A stretch of DNA of 64,000 bases, taken from Entomomonas moraniae (GTDB taxonomy: Bacteria > Pseudomonadota > Gammaproteobacteria > Pseudomonadales > Pseudomonadaceae). This document shows, piece by piece, positions 47,078 to 56,667 of the stretch (positions are counted from its first letter, which is position 1; each line of letters opens with the position of its first letter). Below the pieces are notes generated by a model. The model saw only the letters and a list, made by a program, of their open reading frames with translations, ran no database searches and was not told where the DNA came from. The translations under genes and the position numbers were made by a program. Where the stretch lies: contig NZ_CP029822.1 of the NCBI RefSeq assembly GCF_003991975.1, forward strand, positions 2,107,648 to 2,171,647, read 5' to 3'.

Positions 47078-48439
47078 ATGAAACTTAAAACTCAACTTTT
47101 TGGTCAAAGCTACCAGTTCAAAGACGTAAAAGAAGTCTTAGCAAAAGCAAATGAGCCTCGTTCAGGTGACGTTTTAGCAGGGGTTTCGGCTAGCACATCA
47201 CAAGAACGCGTTGCAGCAAAACAAGTGCTTTCTGAACTGACTGTTGCAGATATCCGAATGAACCCTGTGGTTCCTTACGAGGAAGACTGCATTACTCGTC
47301 TCATCCAAGACAACATTAACGAAACGTCATATAACAGTATTAAAAACTGGACAATTGGCGAACTACGTGAATATATCTTATCTGATGATACAACAGATGA
47401 CCAAATTGCTTTTTTACGTAAAGGTATTAGCTCAGAAGTAGTGGCTGGTGTTGCTAAGATTTGCTCCAATGGAGACTTGATCTATGGCGCGAAAAAAATG
47501 CCTGTTATCAAACATGCCAATAATACCATCGGCTTGCCAGGCCATTTTGGTTGCCGCTTACAACCTAATGACACCCGTGACAATGTAAAAAGTATTGAGG
47601 CACAAATTTATGAAGGCCTATCTTATGGCGCAGGGGATGCTGTTATTGGTGTTAACCCAGTAACAGATGATGTTGAAAACCTTCGTCGTGTTTTAGATAC
47701 CATTTATGAAGTAATCGACAAGTACAATATTCCTACTCAAGGCTGTGTATTAGGCCACGTATCTACGCAAATGGAAGCCATCCGCAAAGGTGCACCTGGT
47801 GGATTAATTTTCCAAAGTATCTGTGGTAGTGAAAAAGGCTTAAAAGAGTTTGGTGTCAGTTTAGAAATGCTCGACGAAGCCCAAGCTGTAGGAAGAGAAT
47901 ACAACCGCATTGCTGGCAGTAACTTCTTCTATTTTGAAACAGGCCAAGGTTCAGCCCTTTCAGCTAATGCACACTATGGCGCTGACCAAGTCACTATGGA
48001 AGCACGTAACTATGGTCTAGCGCACCACTACAATCCATTTATGGTAAATACTGTTGTTGGGTTTATTGGCCCAGAATACCTTTATGATGGACGCCAAATT
48101 ATGCGTGCAGGATTAGAAGATCACTTTATGGGTAAATTAAGTGGTATTTCTATGGGCTGTGATACTTGCTATACCAACCATGCTAATGCTGATCAGAACG
48201 TCAATGAAACACTAGCAATTCTTCTTGCTTCTGCAGGCTGTAATTTTATTATCGGCATGCCTTTAGGTGACGATATTATGCTTAACTACCAAACATCTGC
48301 ATTCCATGATACAGCGATGGTACGCCAATTACTTAATCTACGTCCTGCGCCTGAGTTTGAACGTTGGTTAGAAAGTATGGGTATCATGAGTAATGGCCGT
48401 TTAACTAGCATCGCTGGCGACGCTTCTCTTTTCTTTTAA
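47078..48439 (+). CDS. eutB: EutB, ethanolamine ammonia-lyase large subunit
   Basis: A 453-residue catalytic subunit of the adenosylcobalamin-dependent enzyme that splits ethanolamine into acetaldehyde and ammonia. It has the exact length of the enterobacterial protein. The barrel segments FETGQGSALSANAHYGADQVTMEARNYG and MGCDTCYTNHANADQ are the substrate and cobalamin-contact regions. AAAGGAG lies nine bases before the ATG. It precedes eutC by 16 bases. Confidence 0.97.
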   Translation: MKLKTQLFGQSYQFKDVKEVLAKANEPRSGDVLAGVSASTSQERVAAKQVLSELTVADIRMNPVVPYEEDCITRLIQDNINETSYNSIKNWTIGELREYILSDDTTDDQIAFLRKGISSEVVAGVAKICSNGDLIYGAKKMPVIKHANNTIGLPGHFGCRLQPNDTRDNVKSIEAQIYEGLSYGAGDAVIGVNPVTDDVENLRRVLDTIYEVIDKYNIPTQGCVLGHVSTQMEAIRKGAPGGLIFQSICGSEKGLKEFGVSLEMLDEAQAVGREYNRIAGSNFFYFETGQGSALSANAHYGADQVTMEARNYGLAHHYNPFMVNTVVGFIGPEYLYDGRQIMRAGLEDHFMGKLSGISMGCDTCYTNHANADQNVNETLAILLASAGCNFIIGMPLGDDIMLNYQTSAFHDTAMVRQLLNLRPAPEFERWLESMGIMSNGRLTSIAGDASLFF

Positions 48440-48455
48440 TAAGGGGTAACTAATC

Positions 48456-49352
48456 ATGGATCAAAAACAAATTGATGCGCTTGTTCGCGAAGTAATAGGC
48501 AAACTTAATATCAATAATACTAGTGGTACACCTGTTACTACCCAAAGTAACAACACAAGCCAAGCAACAAACAATGCCTCTGTTGAGTGTTGCTCTATTG
48601 ATTTAGGTTCAAAAGAAGCTAAACAATGGATAGGTGTACAACACCCTCATAACATCGAAGCATTACAATCGCTTAAAAACAACACTGCCTCTCGTGTAGG
48701 CTCTGGAAGAACTGGCGTTAGACCAAGAACAAACTCTTTACTACGCTTTTTAGCAGATCACTCACGTTCTAAAGATACCGTATTAAAAGAAGTTCCTCAC
48801 GAGTGGGTTGAAAAACAAGGTTTGTTAGAACTTCAATCAGAGATTACCGATAAAGATCAATACTTAACGCGCCCAGATATGGGCCGTATCTTAAGTGAGC
48901 AATCTATTAAAACGCTTCTTGAGAAATGCAAAAAGAATCCTCAAGTACAAGTGATTGTTTCTGATGGACTCTCAACTGATGCGATCACAACAAACTATGA
49001 AGAAATTTTACCTCCTCTACTTTCGGGTCTAAAAAGTGCCGGCTTAGATGTAGGTACGCCTTTCTTTGTACGCTATGGCCGTGTAAAAATTGAAGACCAA
49101 ATTGGTGAACTTTTAGGTGCAAAAGCTGTTGTTTTACTTGTAGGAGAACGACCAGGACTTGGCCAATCAGAAAGTTTATCTTGTTACGCTGTTTACAGCC
49201 CAACAGTTGCAAAAACTGTTGAAGCGGATAGAACCTGTATCTCAAATATACACCGCGCAGGAACTCCACCTGTAGAAGCAGCAGCGGTTATTGTTGACTT
49301 AGTAAAACGTATGCTAGATAAAAAAGCCTCTGGCATTGGTTTAACACGTTAA
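48456..49352 (+). CDS. eutC: EutC, ethanolamine ammonia-lyase small subunit
   Basis: A 298-residue cobalamin-binding subunit. The N-terminal helix [15 protein letters not shown] is the known type of encapsulation signal that directs EutBC into the shell, followed by a Thr/Asn/Ser-rich linker (about 20-45). The core includes [34 protein letters not shown] and [18 protein letters not shown]. The GRTGVRP and GERPG loops contact the corrin ring in known structures. Confidence 0.97.
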   Translation: MDQKQIDALVREVIGKLNINNTSGTPVTTQSNNTSQATNNASVECCSIDLGSKEAKQWIGVQHPHNIEALQSLKNNTASRVGSGRTGVRPRTNSLLRFLADHSRSKDTVLKEVPHEWVEKQGLLELQSEITDKDQYLTRPDMGRILSEQSIKTLLEKCKKNPQVQVIVSDGLSTDAITTNYEEILPPLLSGLKSAGLDVGTPFFVRYGRVKIEDQIGELLGAKAVVLLVGERPGLGQSESLSCYAVYSPTVAKTVEADRTCISNIHRAGTPPVEAAAVIVDLVKRMLDKKASGIGLTR

Positions 49353-49367
49353 GAAGGAGGCTAGATT

Positions 49368-50024
49368 ATGCCTACATTAGATTTTATTAGACCCAACGTT
49401 AGAGCTGTTAGACTCATCGCTTCATTACATGATGACTTTCGCAAACAACTAAACTTACCTAGCGATGTTAGAAGTTTAGGTTTATTAACAGCAGACTCTG
49501 ATGACCCTGCTTATATTGCTGCTGATGAAGCAACTAAACAAGCCCAAGTACAAGTAGTCTACGGTAGATCACTTTACGCAGGAGCTGCTAATGCTCCCTC
49601 TCCTACTGCGGGTGAAGTACTTATTATGTTAGGTGGTCCTAACCCTGCCGAAGTTCGCGCCGGGTTAAATGCAATGATTGATACCCTCGAAAATGGACCT
49701 GCATTTCAATGGGCTAATGATAAAGAGGACACCGCTTACTTAGCCTATGTTGTTTCTCGTACAGGTTCTTATCTATCAGAAATGGCTAACATCCCTGTCG
49801 GTGACCCTATTGCCTATTTAGTAGCACCACCACTTGAAGCGACTTATGGTATAGATGCAGCGTTGAAAGCGGCAGAAGTTGAACTAGTAACTTATGTACC
49901 ACCTCCATCAGAAACAAACTATTCTGCTGCATTCTTAAGAGGTAGCCAAGCGGCATGCAAGTCTGCTTGTGATGCCTTTGCTGAAGCAGTATTAGAAATA
50001 GGCCGCACACCGATTCAATCTTAA
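49368..50024 (+). CDS. eutL: EutL, tandem-BMC shell trimer
   Basis: A 218-residue protein with two BMC domains fused (about 1-105 and 115-218), forming gated pseudohexameric trimers in the shell. [20 protein letters not shown] at the start and [32 protein letters not shown] at the end match E. coli EutL (219 aa). EutL pores bind ethanolamine and are proposed gates for larger cofactors. A strong AAGGAGG precedes the ATG. Confidence 0.97.
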   Translation: MPTLDFIRPNVRAVRLIASLHDDFRKQLNLPSDVRSLGLLTADSDDPAYIAADEATKQAQVQVVYGRSLYAGAANAPSPTAGEVLIMLGGPNPAEVRAGLNAMIDTLENGPAFQWANDKEDTAYLAYVVSRTGSYLSEMANIPVGDPIAYLVAPPLEATYGIDAALKAAEVELVTYVPPPSETNYSAAFLRGSQAACKSACDAFAEAVLEIGRTPIQS

Positions 50025-50039
50025 TAAAGGGGAATGACT

Positions 50040-50630
50040 ATGATAAATGCATTAGGATTGTTAGAGGTCAAAGGGTTCACTGCGGGTATTGAAGCCGCTG
50101 ATGCAATGCTAAAAGCAGCCCAAGTGCGTCTACTTAGTCAAACTCATATACCGCCTGGCTTCATCACCCTTATTATAGAGGGTGATTTAGCTGCATGCCG
50201 TGCTGCATTAGATGCAGGAGCAGCAGCAGCAGGGCGTGTAGGTATCGTCATCTCACGTAAAGAAATAGGGCGTCCAGAAACAGATACCGAATGGTTTGTG
50301 ACAAATTTACAAAAGCAAAACCAAGCAGAGATTAATCCTTCTGCTAACAATATTAAACCAAAAAAAACTACGGTTACAATTACTAAACAAGACAAAGTAG
50401 ATAAAGTAGAACCACCCCTGATTAGCACTGATGATAAAACGACAGAAACAACTGAAACTGCTTTGCTCTCTTTCATTGCCGAGCACCCTCAAGGACGTAA
50501 TATTACAGAGATTATGACACTCTTTAATATTACCCGCGTGGCTGCTAAACGACTACTGGATAACTGTATCAGTCAAGGCAAACTACGTAAACGTGGTAAT
50601 CGTTACTCTCTGGTTGAGGTTACAAAATGA
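50040..50630 (+). CDS. eutK: EutK, shell protein with C-terminal winged-helix domain
   Basis: A 196-residue protein: BMC domain at residues 1-90 (INALGLLEVKGFTAGIEAADAMLKAA), then a charged, low-complexity linker (about 90-130), then a nucleic-acid-binding-type helix-turn-helix (ETALLSFIAEHPQGRNITEI and following). E. coli EutK has 166 residues, so the linker is extended by about 30. I use ATG 50040 (GGGG seven bases upstream) rather than 50034. It overlaps pduS by four bases (ATGA). Confidence 0.93.
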   Translation: MINALGLLEVKGFTAGIEAADAMLKAAQVRLLSQTHIPPGFITLIIEGDLAACRAALDAGAAAAGRVGIVISRKEIGRPETDTEWFVTNLQKQNQAEINPSANNIKPKKTTVTITKQDKVDKVEPPLISTDDKTTETTETALLSFIAEHPQGRNITEIMTLFNITRVAAKRLLDNCISQGKLRKRGNRYSLVEVTK

Positions 50631-51964
50631 TTGCTGAAATTGATGCTGGAACAATACGACAACGTGTCCAACAAGCTGGCATTGTTGGGGCTGGAGGTGC
50701 AGGCTTTCCAACCCACGTTAAATTAAATGCACAAGCTGAAATTTATTTAGTAAATGGAGCTGAATGCGAGCCTTTACTTAAAGTAGACCAACAACTGGCC
50801 GATCGGCAAGCCAGTGATCTTGTACGTGGCCTACAATACGCCATGAAAGCAACAGGGGCTAAAGAAGGTATTATTGCACTTAAAGCAAAATACCATGATG
50901 CAATTGCTCAACTTGAACCAATTCTTCCTTCTAATATTCGTTTGCACATTCTTGAAGATATCTATCCAGCAGGTGATGAAGTCATTACCATATGGTTAGC
51001 CACAGGACGTCGCGTACCTCCTGCTGCACTACCATTATCGGTAGGTGTAGTTGTTAACAATGTACAGACGCTCATCAACATCGCGCATGCTGTTGAAAAT
51101 GAAACACCAGTTACTCAGCGTACGCTAACGGTCAATGGAATGGTTAAACAACCTATTACATTAACAGTACCAATAGGCACAACGCTACAGCAAGTACTTG
51201 ATTTAGCCGGCGGACCGACCATCAGTAATCCTGCTTATATCAATGGTGGCCCAATGATGGGGGCTTTAGTCACCTCCCTAGAAGATCCTGTGACTAAAAC
51301 AACAGGAGGGCTTTTAGTTCTTCCTGATGACCATTTATTAATTCGCCGTAGAAAACAAGATATCCAAAGTGTAGTGTCTATGGCCAGAACCGTTTGTGAG
51401 CAATGCTGTCTTTGCACAGAACTCTGTCCGCGCCATTTGATTGGTCACGAACTACCACCTCACCTTATTGTTCGCGCAGTCAACTACCAAAAAGCAGATC
51501 AAGCATCTATCTTACTATCTGCATTAACATGTTCGGAATGTGGTATTTGCGAGGCTTATGCTTGCCCTGTTGATATATCCCCCATGCGTTTAAATAAATC
51601 GCTAAAACAACAATTTCGTAAAGAGGGTGCTCGCTATGAAGGAGAACTTCGTCCTGCTGATCCAATGGCAAAATATCGCCTCCTTCCTGTTAAGCGTCTC
51701 ATCACTCGATTAGACTTAGACAAAGTCAACCATAAAGCCCCTTGGCAAGATACCTCATGGAAACCAAAGCAAGTTACATTGCCTTTTAGCCAACATATTG
51801 GGGCACCAGCAAAAGCGATTGTAAATGTAGGTGATAGCGTCACTAAAGGCCAACTTATTGCAGAAATGGCTGAAGGTCAACTAGGCGCTCCTATACATGC
51901 AAGCATCTCTGGTATAATAAAATTCATTGATAATCAAAAGATTATTGTTTCTGAGGAGGCCTAA
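50627..51964 (+). CDS. pduS: PduS-like microcompartment cobalamin reductase
   Basis: A 445-residue flavin and iron-sulphur protein related to RnfC and Complex I subunit F. It matches Salmonella PduS (451 aa) along its whole length: GIVGAGGAGFPTHVKL at the start, PAGDEVITIWLATGRRVPPAALP, and two 4Fe-4S motifs, CEQCCLCTELCP near residue 258 and CSECGICEAYACP near 303. A SLBB/biotinyl-like C-terminus ends with IGAPAKAIVNVGDSVTKGQ. PduS reduces cobalamin in the propanediol compartment. It is translationally coupled to eutK. It is not part of the enterobacterial eut operon. Confidence 0.95.
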   Translation: MIAEIDAGTIRQRVQQAGIVGAGGAGFPTHVKLNAQAEIYLVNGAECEPLLKVDQQLADRQASDLVRGLQYAMKATGAKEGIIALKAKYHDAIAQLEPILPSNIRLHILEDIYPAGDEVITIWLATGRRVPPAALPLSVGVVVNNVQTLINIAHAVENETPVTQRTLTVNGMVKQPITLTVPIGTTLQQVLDLAGGPTISNPAYINGGPMMGALVTSLEDPVTKTTGGLLVLPDDHLLIRRRKQDIQSVVSMARTVCEQCCLCTELCPRHLIGHELPPHLIVRAVNYQKADQASILLSALTCSECGICEAYACPVDISPMRLNKSLKQQFRKEGARYEGELRPADPMAKYRLLPVKRLITRLDLDKVNHKAPWQDTSWKPKQVTLPFSQHIGAPAKAIVNVGDSVTKGQLIAEMAEGQLGAPIHASISGIIKFIDNQKIIVSEEA

Positions 51965-51967
51965 TAA

Positions 51968-52519
51968 ATGAATCATCATGCTATTGGACTAGTTGAATTA
52001 AATAGTATTGCTAAGGGCATTGAAGTAGCTGATGCAATGCTAAAAACAGCTGATGTTACATTACTCACAGCAAAGACTATTTGCCCTGGTAAATACATTG
52101 CGATGATAGGTGGCGATGTCGCCGCAGTCAATCAATCTGTTACCACTGGCGCTGAAGTGGGTGGTCATCTATTAGTTGATCAGTTTATATTACCTAACAT
52201 CCACTCATCCGTACTACCTGCCATTAGCGGTGTTACCCAAGTAGATAAGAGACAAGCCCTAGGGGTTGTAGAAACTTATAGCGTCGCTGCATGTATTGAA
52301 GCGGCTGACAGCGCTGTCAAAGCAGCAAATGTTACTCTTGTCCGTATCCATATGGCGTTTGGTATTGGCGGAAAGTGCTATGTTGTGCTAACAGGCGATG
52401 TAGCAGATACTAAAACAGCTGTTGATATAGCAAGTCAAACTGCTGGCGAAAAAGGATTATTAGTGTATAGTATGGTAGTACCAAGGCCTCATAGCGATTT
52501 GTGGCAACAATTGCTATAG
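51968..52519 (+). CDS. pduT: PduT-like tandem-BMC shell trimer with Fe-S site
   Basis: A 183-residue protein with two BMC domains (about 1-88 and 95-183) that aligns end to end with Salmonella PduT (184 aa). [15 protein letters not shown] places Cys39 at the trimer axis, the position that binds a 4Fe-4S cluster in PduT (Cys38). The second domain reads [33 protein letters not shown]. It would let electrons cross the shell and hand them to PduS, which is encoded three bases upstream. Confidence 0.95.
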   Translation: MNHHAIGLVELNSIAKGIEVADAMLKTADVTLLTAKTICPGKYIAMIGGDVAAVNQSVTTGAEVGGHLLVDQFILPNIHSSVLPAISGVTQVDKRQALGVVETYSVAACIEAADSAVKAANVTLVRIHMAFGIGGKCYVVLTGDVADTKTAVDIASQTAGEKGLLVYSMVVPRPHSDLWQQLL

Positions 52520-52546
52520 TAAGTTTCGAAAATAGTCTTACATAGT

Positions 52547-53641
52547 GTGATTATGATAGCAAATAAAACAGTACCGTTAAATCTACATCACCTTTCTACG
52601 CCAAGCAATAGCGCAGGCTCTATCCCTTCTATAAATGAGCCTGTCCCTATTGTTAAATTAAATACTGTAAAAGTCCATCAAACAAATGATGTCTATCAAC
52701 ATGCTTGTAACATTACCGCTTGGCAACAGCTATATGACCAACTACAGCCCAATATATTCAAAGGTCAGCTAACAGAGTGTTGGCTTGAAGGTATCCAATT
52801 TTTTAAAGAATATACCAATACATCATTACGCCAATCTTGTATTGTATGGCCAAAAGCGCTTTGGTTAGGTATTCCACCTACCACAGAGAAAGTAGAGGGT
52901 TATATCGGCTCCCATGCCATATCACAGCATACTATTGCACTCAGAGAGGGAGGTTCAGAATTTGAACTAACCACACCAAATGACTATACAATCATGGGAT
53001 TAGTAGTTAATTTAGATATTTTACTCTCCCAAATCAGTTTATTATATCCAGAACAACAGGATCAATTTAATCGCTTCACATCAACCCCAACATTACAAGT
53101 TAATCCAGAACAAAAACAGCGTATTTGTCAACTTATACAGCAAGCACTAAAGGCAGGACAAGAAATTCCTGAATTGACGACAACACCCGCAACGTTAAAT
53201 ATCCTACGTCAAGACTTGTTAGAAAACCTTATTAACTTACTCTTTAGTTCAGAAGCAATTAACGATAAATCATTACGTAAACGAGAAAATTACCTAAAAA
53301 TTATCTCAAAAACACGTGACTATATACTTAGTCATCCTCAAGATGTTATTACAGTTGCTAGCCTTTGTGAGTCATTGCATGTCAGCCGTAGAACTTTACA
53401 GAACTGTTTTCAAACCGTTCTTGGCCTCAGCCCCTATACTTACTTAAAAGCCATACGCCTCAACGCTGTACGACGTGAATTAGAAAGCCGATACTCCATA
53501 CATCAAACTGTTCAAGATGCCGCTATGGCTTGGGGATTTTGGCACATGAGCCAATTTGCGATTGACTACTATTCTCTGTTTGGCGAGCTTCCTTCACAAT
53601 CACTCTCTGCAAGAGGAAATCTTGAGCATACATGGTTATAA
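52547..53641 (+). CDS. eutR: EutR, AraC-family activator of the eut operon
   Basis: A 364-residue regulator that responds to ethanolamine and adenosylcobalamin. The N-terminal sensor half contains ITAWQQLYDQLQPNIFKGQLTE and REGGSEFELTTPNDYTIMGLV, close to E. coli EutR. The C-terminal double HTH (about 265-345) contains LCESLHVSRRTLQNCFQTVLGLSPYTYLKAIRLNAVRREL. The start may be GTG 52547 or ATG 52553; no Shine-Dalgarno is visible, which suggests low translation or read-through coupling. As in enterobacteria it closes the locus. Confidence 0.93.
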   Translation: MIMIANKTVPLNLHHLSTPSNSAGSIPSINEPVPIVKLNTVKVHQTNDVYQHACNITAWQQLYDQLQPNIFKGQLTECWLEGIQFFKEYTNTSLRQSCIVWPKALWLGIPPTTEKVEGYIGSHAISQHTIALREGGSEFELTTPNDYTIMGLVVNLDILLSQISLLYPEQQDQFNRFTSTPTLQVNPEQKQRICQLIQQALKAGQEIPELTTTPATLNILRQDLLENLINLLFSSEAINDKSLRKRENYLKIISKTRDYILSHPQDVITVASLCESLHVSRRTLQNCFQTVLGLSPYTYLKAIRLNAVRRELESRYSIHQTVQDAAMAWGFWHMSQFAIDYYSLFGELPSQSLSARGNLEHTWL

Positions 53642-53680
53642 CTGTATGTCTGTGTAATTGATTAAAATAAGATTTACTGA

Positions 53681-53806
53681 GTAAACAAAGCAGAGTTTGG
53701 CGTTATTAACCAAATAGATCCAAATAAAGATTATCGTGAGGATTTTGCTAATCCAGAAAAATATAACTGTGTATTTATTAATGACGATAAATATATAAAT
53801 GATTAG
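53681..53806 (+). pseudogene. Gene remnant A (KAEFGVINQIDPNKDY...)
   Basis: An open stretch without a start codon reads VNKAEFGVINQIDPNKDY and continues with a normal-looking composition (REDFANPEKYNCVFINDD) to a TAG. It looks like the N-terminal part of a former small protein gene. I do not recognise the family. Confidence 0.35.
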
Positions 53807-53878
53807 TAGGATCATCTAGCCTTCATGAAAACCAATTTTAACAGTGTAAACACCCCAACAACGACCTTTGATTGTTAA

Positions 53879-53989
53879 GGAGCATTAATCCCACTGGAGC
53901 TTTTACCTGCATTTCAATTCATTACTCTTAAAGATAAACATATATCGAGTGATCACAGTCTTGTAGCAATGGCAAATAAAGTGCTGTAA
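53879..53989 (+). pseudogene. Gene remnant B (GALIPLELLPAFQFITLKDK...)
   Basis: An open stretch bounded by stops reads GALIPLELLPAFQFITLK and goes on to VAMANKVL before TAA. The composition is protein-like but there is no start codon. It may belong to the same dead gene as the remnant 70 bases upstream, in another frame. Confidence 0.3.
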
Positions 53990-54135
53990 GCTATTAATGA
54001 AAAATATACGGTACATTTGGGCGTGTGATAAAACAGTACATTGGTAAAACAAACCTCTCCATTCCCCTAGAATTAACGCAGCCCTAATACAACTTAATAA
54101 AACCCTAACAGGATAACTTTATTGTTAATCAAAAA

Positions 54136-54167
54136 AAAAGCATAACTAATAAATTAGTTATGCTTTT
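54136..54167. terminator. Strong bidirectional terminator between eutR region and tRNA-Met
   Basis: AAAAGCATAACTAAT (54136-54150) and ATTAGTTATGCTTTT (54153-54167) form a 15-bp stem with A- and T-rich flanks on both sides. It can stop transcription from the eut side and from the tRNA-Met side. Confidence 0.88.
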
Positions 54168-54211
54168 AAAAATAACAGAGTGCATTTCCTTTAAAATAAA
54201 GGATAAAAACA

Positions 54212-54288
54212 TGGTAGCAACGAGTGGACTTGAACCACCGACCCCAGCATTATGAATGCCGTGCTCTAACCAACTGAGCTACGTTGCC
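54212..54288 (-). tRNA. tRNA-Met (CAT), elongator
   Basis: 77 bases including an encoded CCA. The acceptor stem is GGCAACG paired with CGTTGCT (allowing the last pair to differ), the D-loop AGCTCAGTTGGTTAGAGC, anticodon loop TTCATAA with CAT, and T-arm GGTTCAAGTCC. It closely resembles E. coli metT, an elongator rather than an initiator tRNA. Confidence 0.95.
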
Positions 54289-54301
54289 ATCAGAGCGCGC
54301 T

Positions 54302-54330
54302 ATTATTCTAGTCTACAGCTATTATGTCAA
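54302..54330 (-). promoter_or_regulatory. Promoter of tRNA-Met
   Basis: On the minus strand TTGACA (54330-54325), a 17-base spacer, then AATAAT (54307-54302), followed by the GC-rich discriminator AGCGCGC typical of stringently controlled stable RNA promoters. Confidence 0.75.
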
Positions 54331-54394
54331 GTATTTATTTAAAATACTTGTAACTTTTTATAAGTCTAAAAATCAACAATACAAGCTTACTCGA

Positions 54395-54607
54395 TTAACC
54401 TATCAGTTGAACCTGATCTGCTTGCATACCCTTTTGCCCTTCAGTAGCAACAAAACTAACTTTTTGACCTTCTTTTAATGACTTAAAACCCGCTCCCTCA
54501 ATCGCACGGTAATGCACAAATAAATCTGGGCCAGACTCTTGAGAAATAAAACCAAAGCCCTTCTCATTATTAAACCATTTGACAGTGCCATTTTGACGAT
54601 TAGACAT
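54395..54607 (-). CDS. Cold-shock domain protein (CspA family)
   Basis: A 70-residue single OB-fold RNA chaperone. RNP1 (KGFGFIS) and RNP2 (LFVHY) are intact. GGAG precedes the ATG at 54607, so I reject the longer frame starting at 54730, which runs through the leader. The 5' leader is long and AT-rich, as in cold-regulated csp genes. The RNP2 motif is LFVHY rather than VFVHF, a common variant. Confidence 0.95.
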   Translation of the reverse strand: MSNRQNGTVKWFNNEKGFGFISQESGPDLFVHYRAIEGAGFKSLKEGQKVSFVATEGQKGMQADQVQLIG

Positions 54608-54862
54608 GTCGAAACTCCTTAGACTAACAAATATTATAAATGTATCGATTAAATCAATGTGTATATTTTCAAACTGACCATTATAAGTATCAATAATCAT
54701 ACTACGAGAAAAAACCTCTAGAACAATCACTAAACCTACAAACTCAGTATGTTTACTGTACCGTAACTTATTGAAAAAATCTAAAAATATACTTGCTTAA
54801 CTACTAGCTATTAGTCTAATAAATGACTAACCTCACAACACATCAATAATGAACAAATAAGA

Positions 54863-55144
<282 letters not shown>

Positions 55145-55171
55145 TTACTAATAGAATAAAAGATGACTATT

Positions 55172-55696
<525 letters not shown>

Positions 55697-55896
55697 TCAT
55701 GCATACTAGCTTAGATCACACACCAAGCCAAGTAGTTTAAAACCATTTATCTGCATAAAAAGTTATATCATTATTCAACTAAAAGGGTACCTCACTTTTC
55801 ATAAAAGATAAACCATAAAACACCGAAAATAAATCCAAAAAAATCAACATCTTATAAATATAATATTTTTTTATTATAATTTTTATAAATAAAAGC

Positions 55897-55925
55897 TTGC
55901 ATATTTTATTAACCCCACTTAAAAT
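55897..55925 (+). promoter_or_regulatory. Promoter of the tRNA-Val/tRNA-Asp unit
   Basis: TTGCAT (55897-55902), 17-base spacer, TAAAAT (55920-55925), then a GCGCAC discriminator and about 15 bases to the first tRNA. It has the form of a stringent stable RNA promoter. Confidence 0.75.
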
Positions 55926-55945
55926 GCGCACACTTCGAAAGCGAA

Positions 55946-56021
55946 GGGTGGTTAGCTCAGCTGGGAGAGCATCTGCCTTACAAGCAGAGGGTCAGCGGTT
56001 CGATCCCGTTACCACCCACCA
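55946..56021 (+). tRNA. tRNA-Val (TAC)
   Basis: 76 bases with encoded CCA. Acceptor GGGTGGT pairs with ACCACCC; anticodon stem-loop CTGCCTTACAAGCAG carries TAC; T-arm GCGGTTCGATCCCGT. It is followed six bases later by tRNA-Asp, so they share a transcript. Confidence 0.96.
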
Positions 56022-56026
56022 ATTTT

Positions 56027-56103
56027 GCAGCGGTAGTTCAGTTGGTTAGAATACCTGCCTGTCACGCAGGGGGTCGCGAGTTCGAGTCTCGTCCGTTGCG
56101 CCA
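56027..56103 (+). tRNA. tRNA-Asp (GTC)
   Basis: 77 bases with encoded CCA. Acceptor GCAGCGG pairs with CCGTTGC; anticodon stem-loop CCTGCCTGTCACGCAGG carries GTC. It is nearly identical to E. coli tRNA-Asp except at base pair 2 of the acceptor stem. Confidence 0.96.
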
Positions 56104-56107
56104 ACAT

Positions 56108-56139
56108 AAAAGGCTAGTAATTAATTTTACTAGCCTTTT
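56108..56139 (+). terminator. Terminator of the tRNA-Val/Asp unit
   Basis: AAAAGGCTAGTAA (56108-56120), loop TTAATT, TTACTAGCCTTTT (56127-56139) and further T residues. It starts four bases after the CCA of tRNA-Asp. Confidence 0.93.
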
Positions 56140-56397
56140 TTATTAGCTTGCTTTCTATGCTTATAGCTTTTTATCGATCGACTTGACAACCTTATATTTT
56201 CCATGAGGTAATACTCTTTATTTGTGCAATAAAACAGCACCAGTAGAAAAGAGCTCCTAACCTAATCATCTTTAGCGTCATTCACAATTCCAAAATAACA
56301 TAACTCTATTGAAAATAAAGCTCCTCTCCACTTCTACTTTATTTCTTTCTTTTCATAAGTTTTTTATTATTTCTTTGGTAAAAATAACCAAATAATT

Positions 56398-56646
56398 ATG
56401 GTTATAATAGCGATTATAGTCCCAAATAACATTAATAAAGCAATTTTCATTCTAGCCACATCATCAATTCATCATGCTCCTGTATCTAAGATTGCATTGC
56501 CCGATAAAAATATATACACAGGGAAACTAATAGCAACTAAAGGAACTCCCAATGAGCTTAGTCTAACTTTGGGCAATACCCAACAAGCTAGAATAAGCAA
56601 CAGAATAGGAAATACATACAAGATAGATGATATAAGAAATTTTTAA
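56398..56646 (+). CDS. Hypothetical small protein (doubtful)
   Basis: An 82-residue frame with a hydrophobic start (MVIIAIIVPNNINKAIFILATSS) and a polar C-terminus (KNIYTGKLIATKGTPNELSL and on to KIDDIRNF). No Shine-Dalgarno is visible. The last codons are the left arm of a 20-bp inverted repeat. It may be a remnant of an exported protein or chance. I give it low weight. Confidence 0.3.
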   Translation: MVIIAIIVPNNINKAIFILATSSIHHAPVSKIALPDKNIYTGKLIATKGTPNELSLTLGNTQQARISNRIGNTYKIDDIRNF

Positions 56647-56667
56647 GTTTCTTATATCATCTATCTT
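56620..56667. repeat. Perfect 20-bp inverted repeat with 8-base loop
   Basis: The left arm 56620-56639 (AAGATAGATGAT...) and right arm 56648-56667 are perfect reverse complements with loop TTTTTAAG. The arms encode KIDDIRN in one frame on either strand. It sits between convergent frames and could act as a bidirectional terminator, or mark an inverted duplication. Confidence 0.85.

Larger units (their letters stand above)
53642..54135 (+). other. Intergenic region with decayed coding remnants after eutR
   Basis: About 490 bases with no intact gene. Two short protein-like stretches (53681-53806 and 53879-53989) lack starts and look like leftovers of deleted genes. A strong terminator follows at 54136. 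Confidence 0.5.

Noticed and set aside
54608..54730. N-terminal extension of the cold-shock protein
   Set aside because: The extra 41 residues do not resemble any cold-shock protein and a good ribosome-binding site precedes the internal ATG at 54607.
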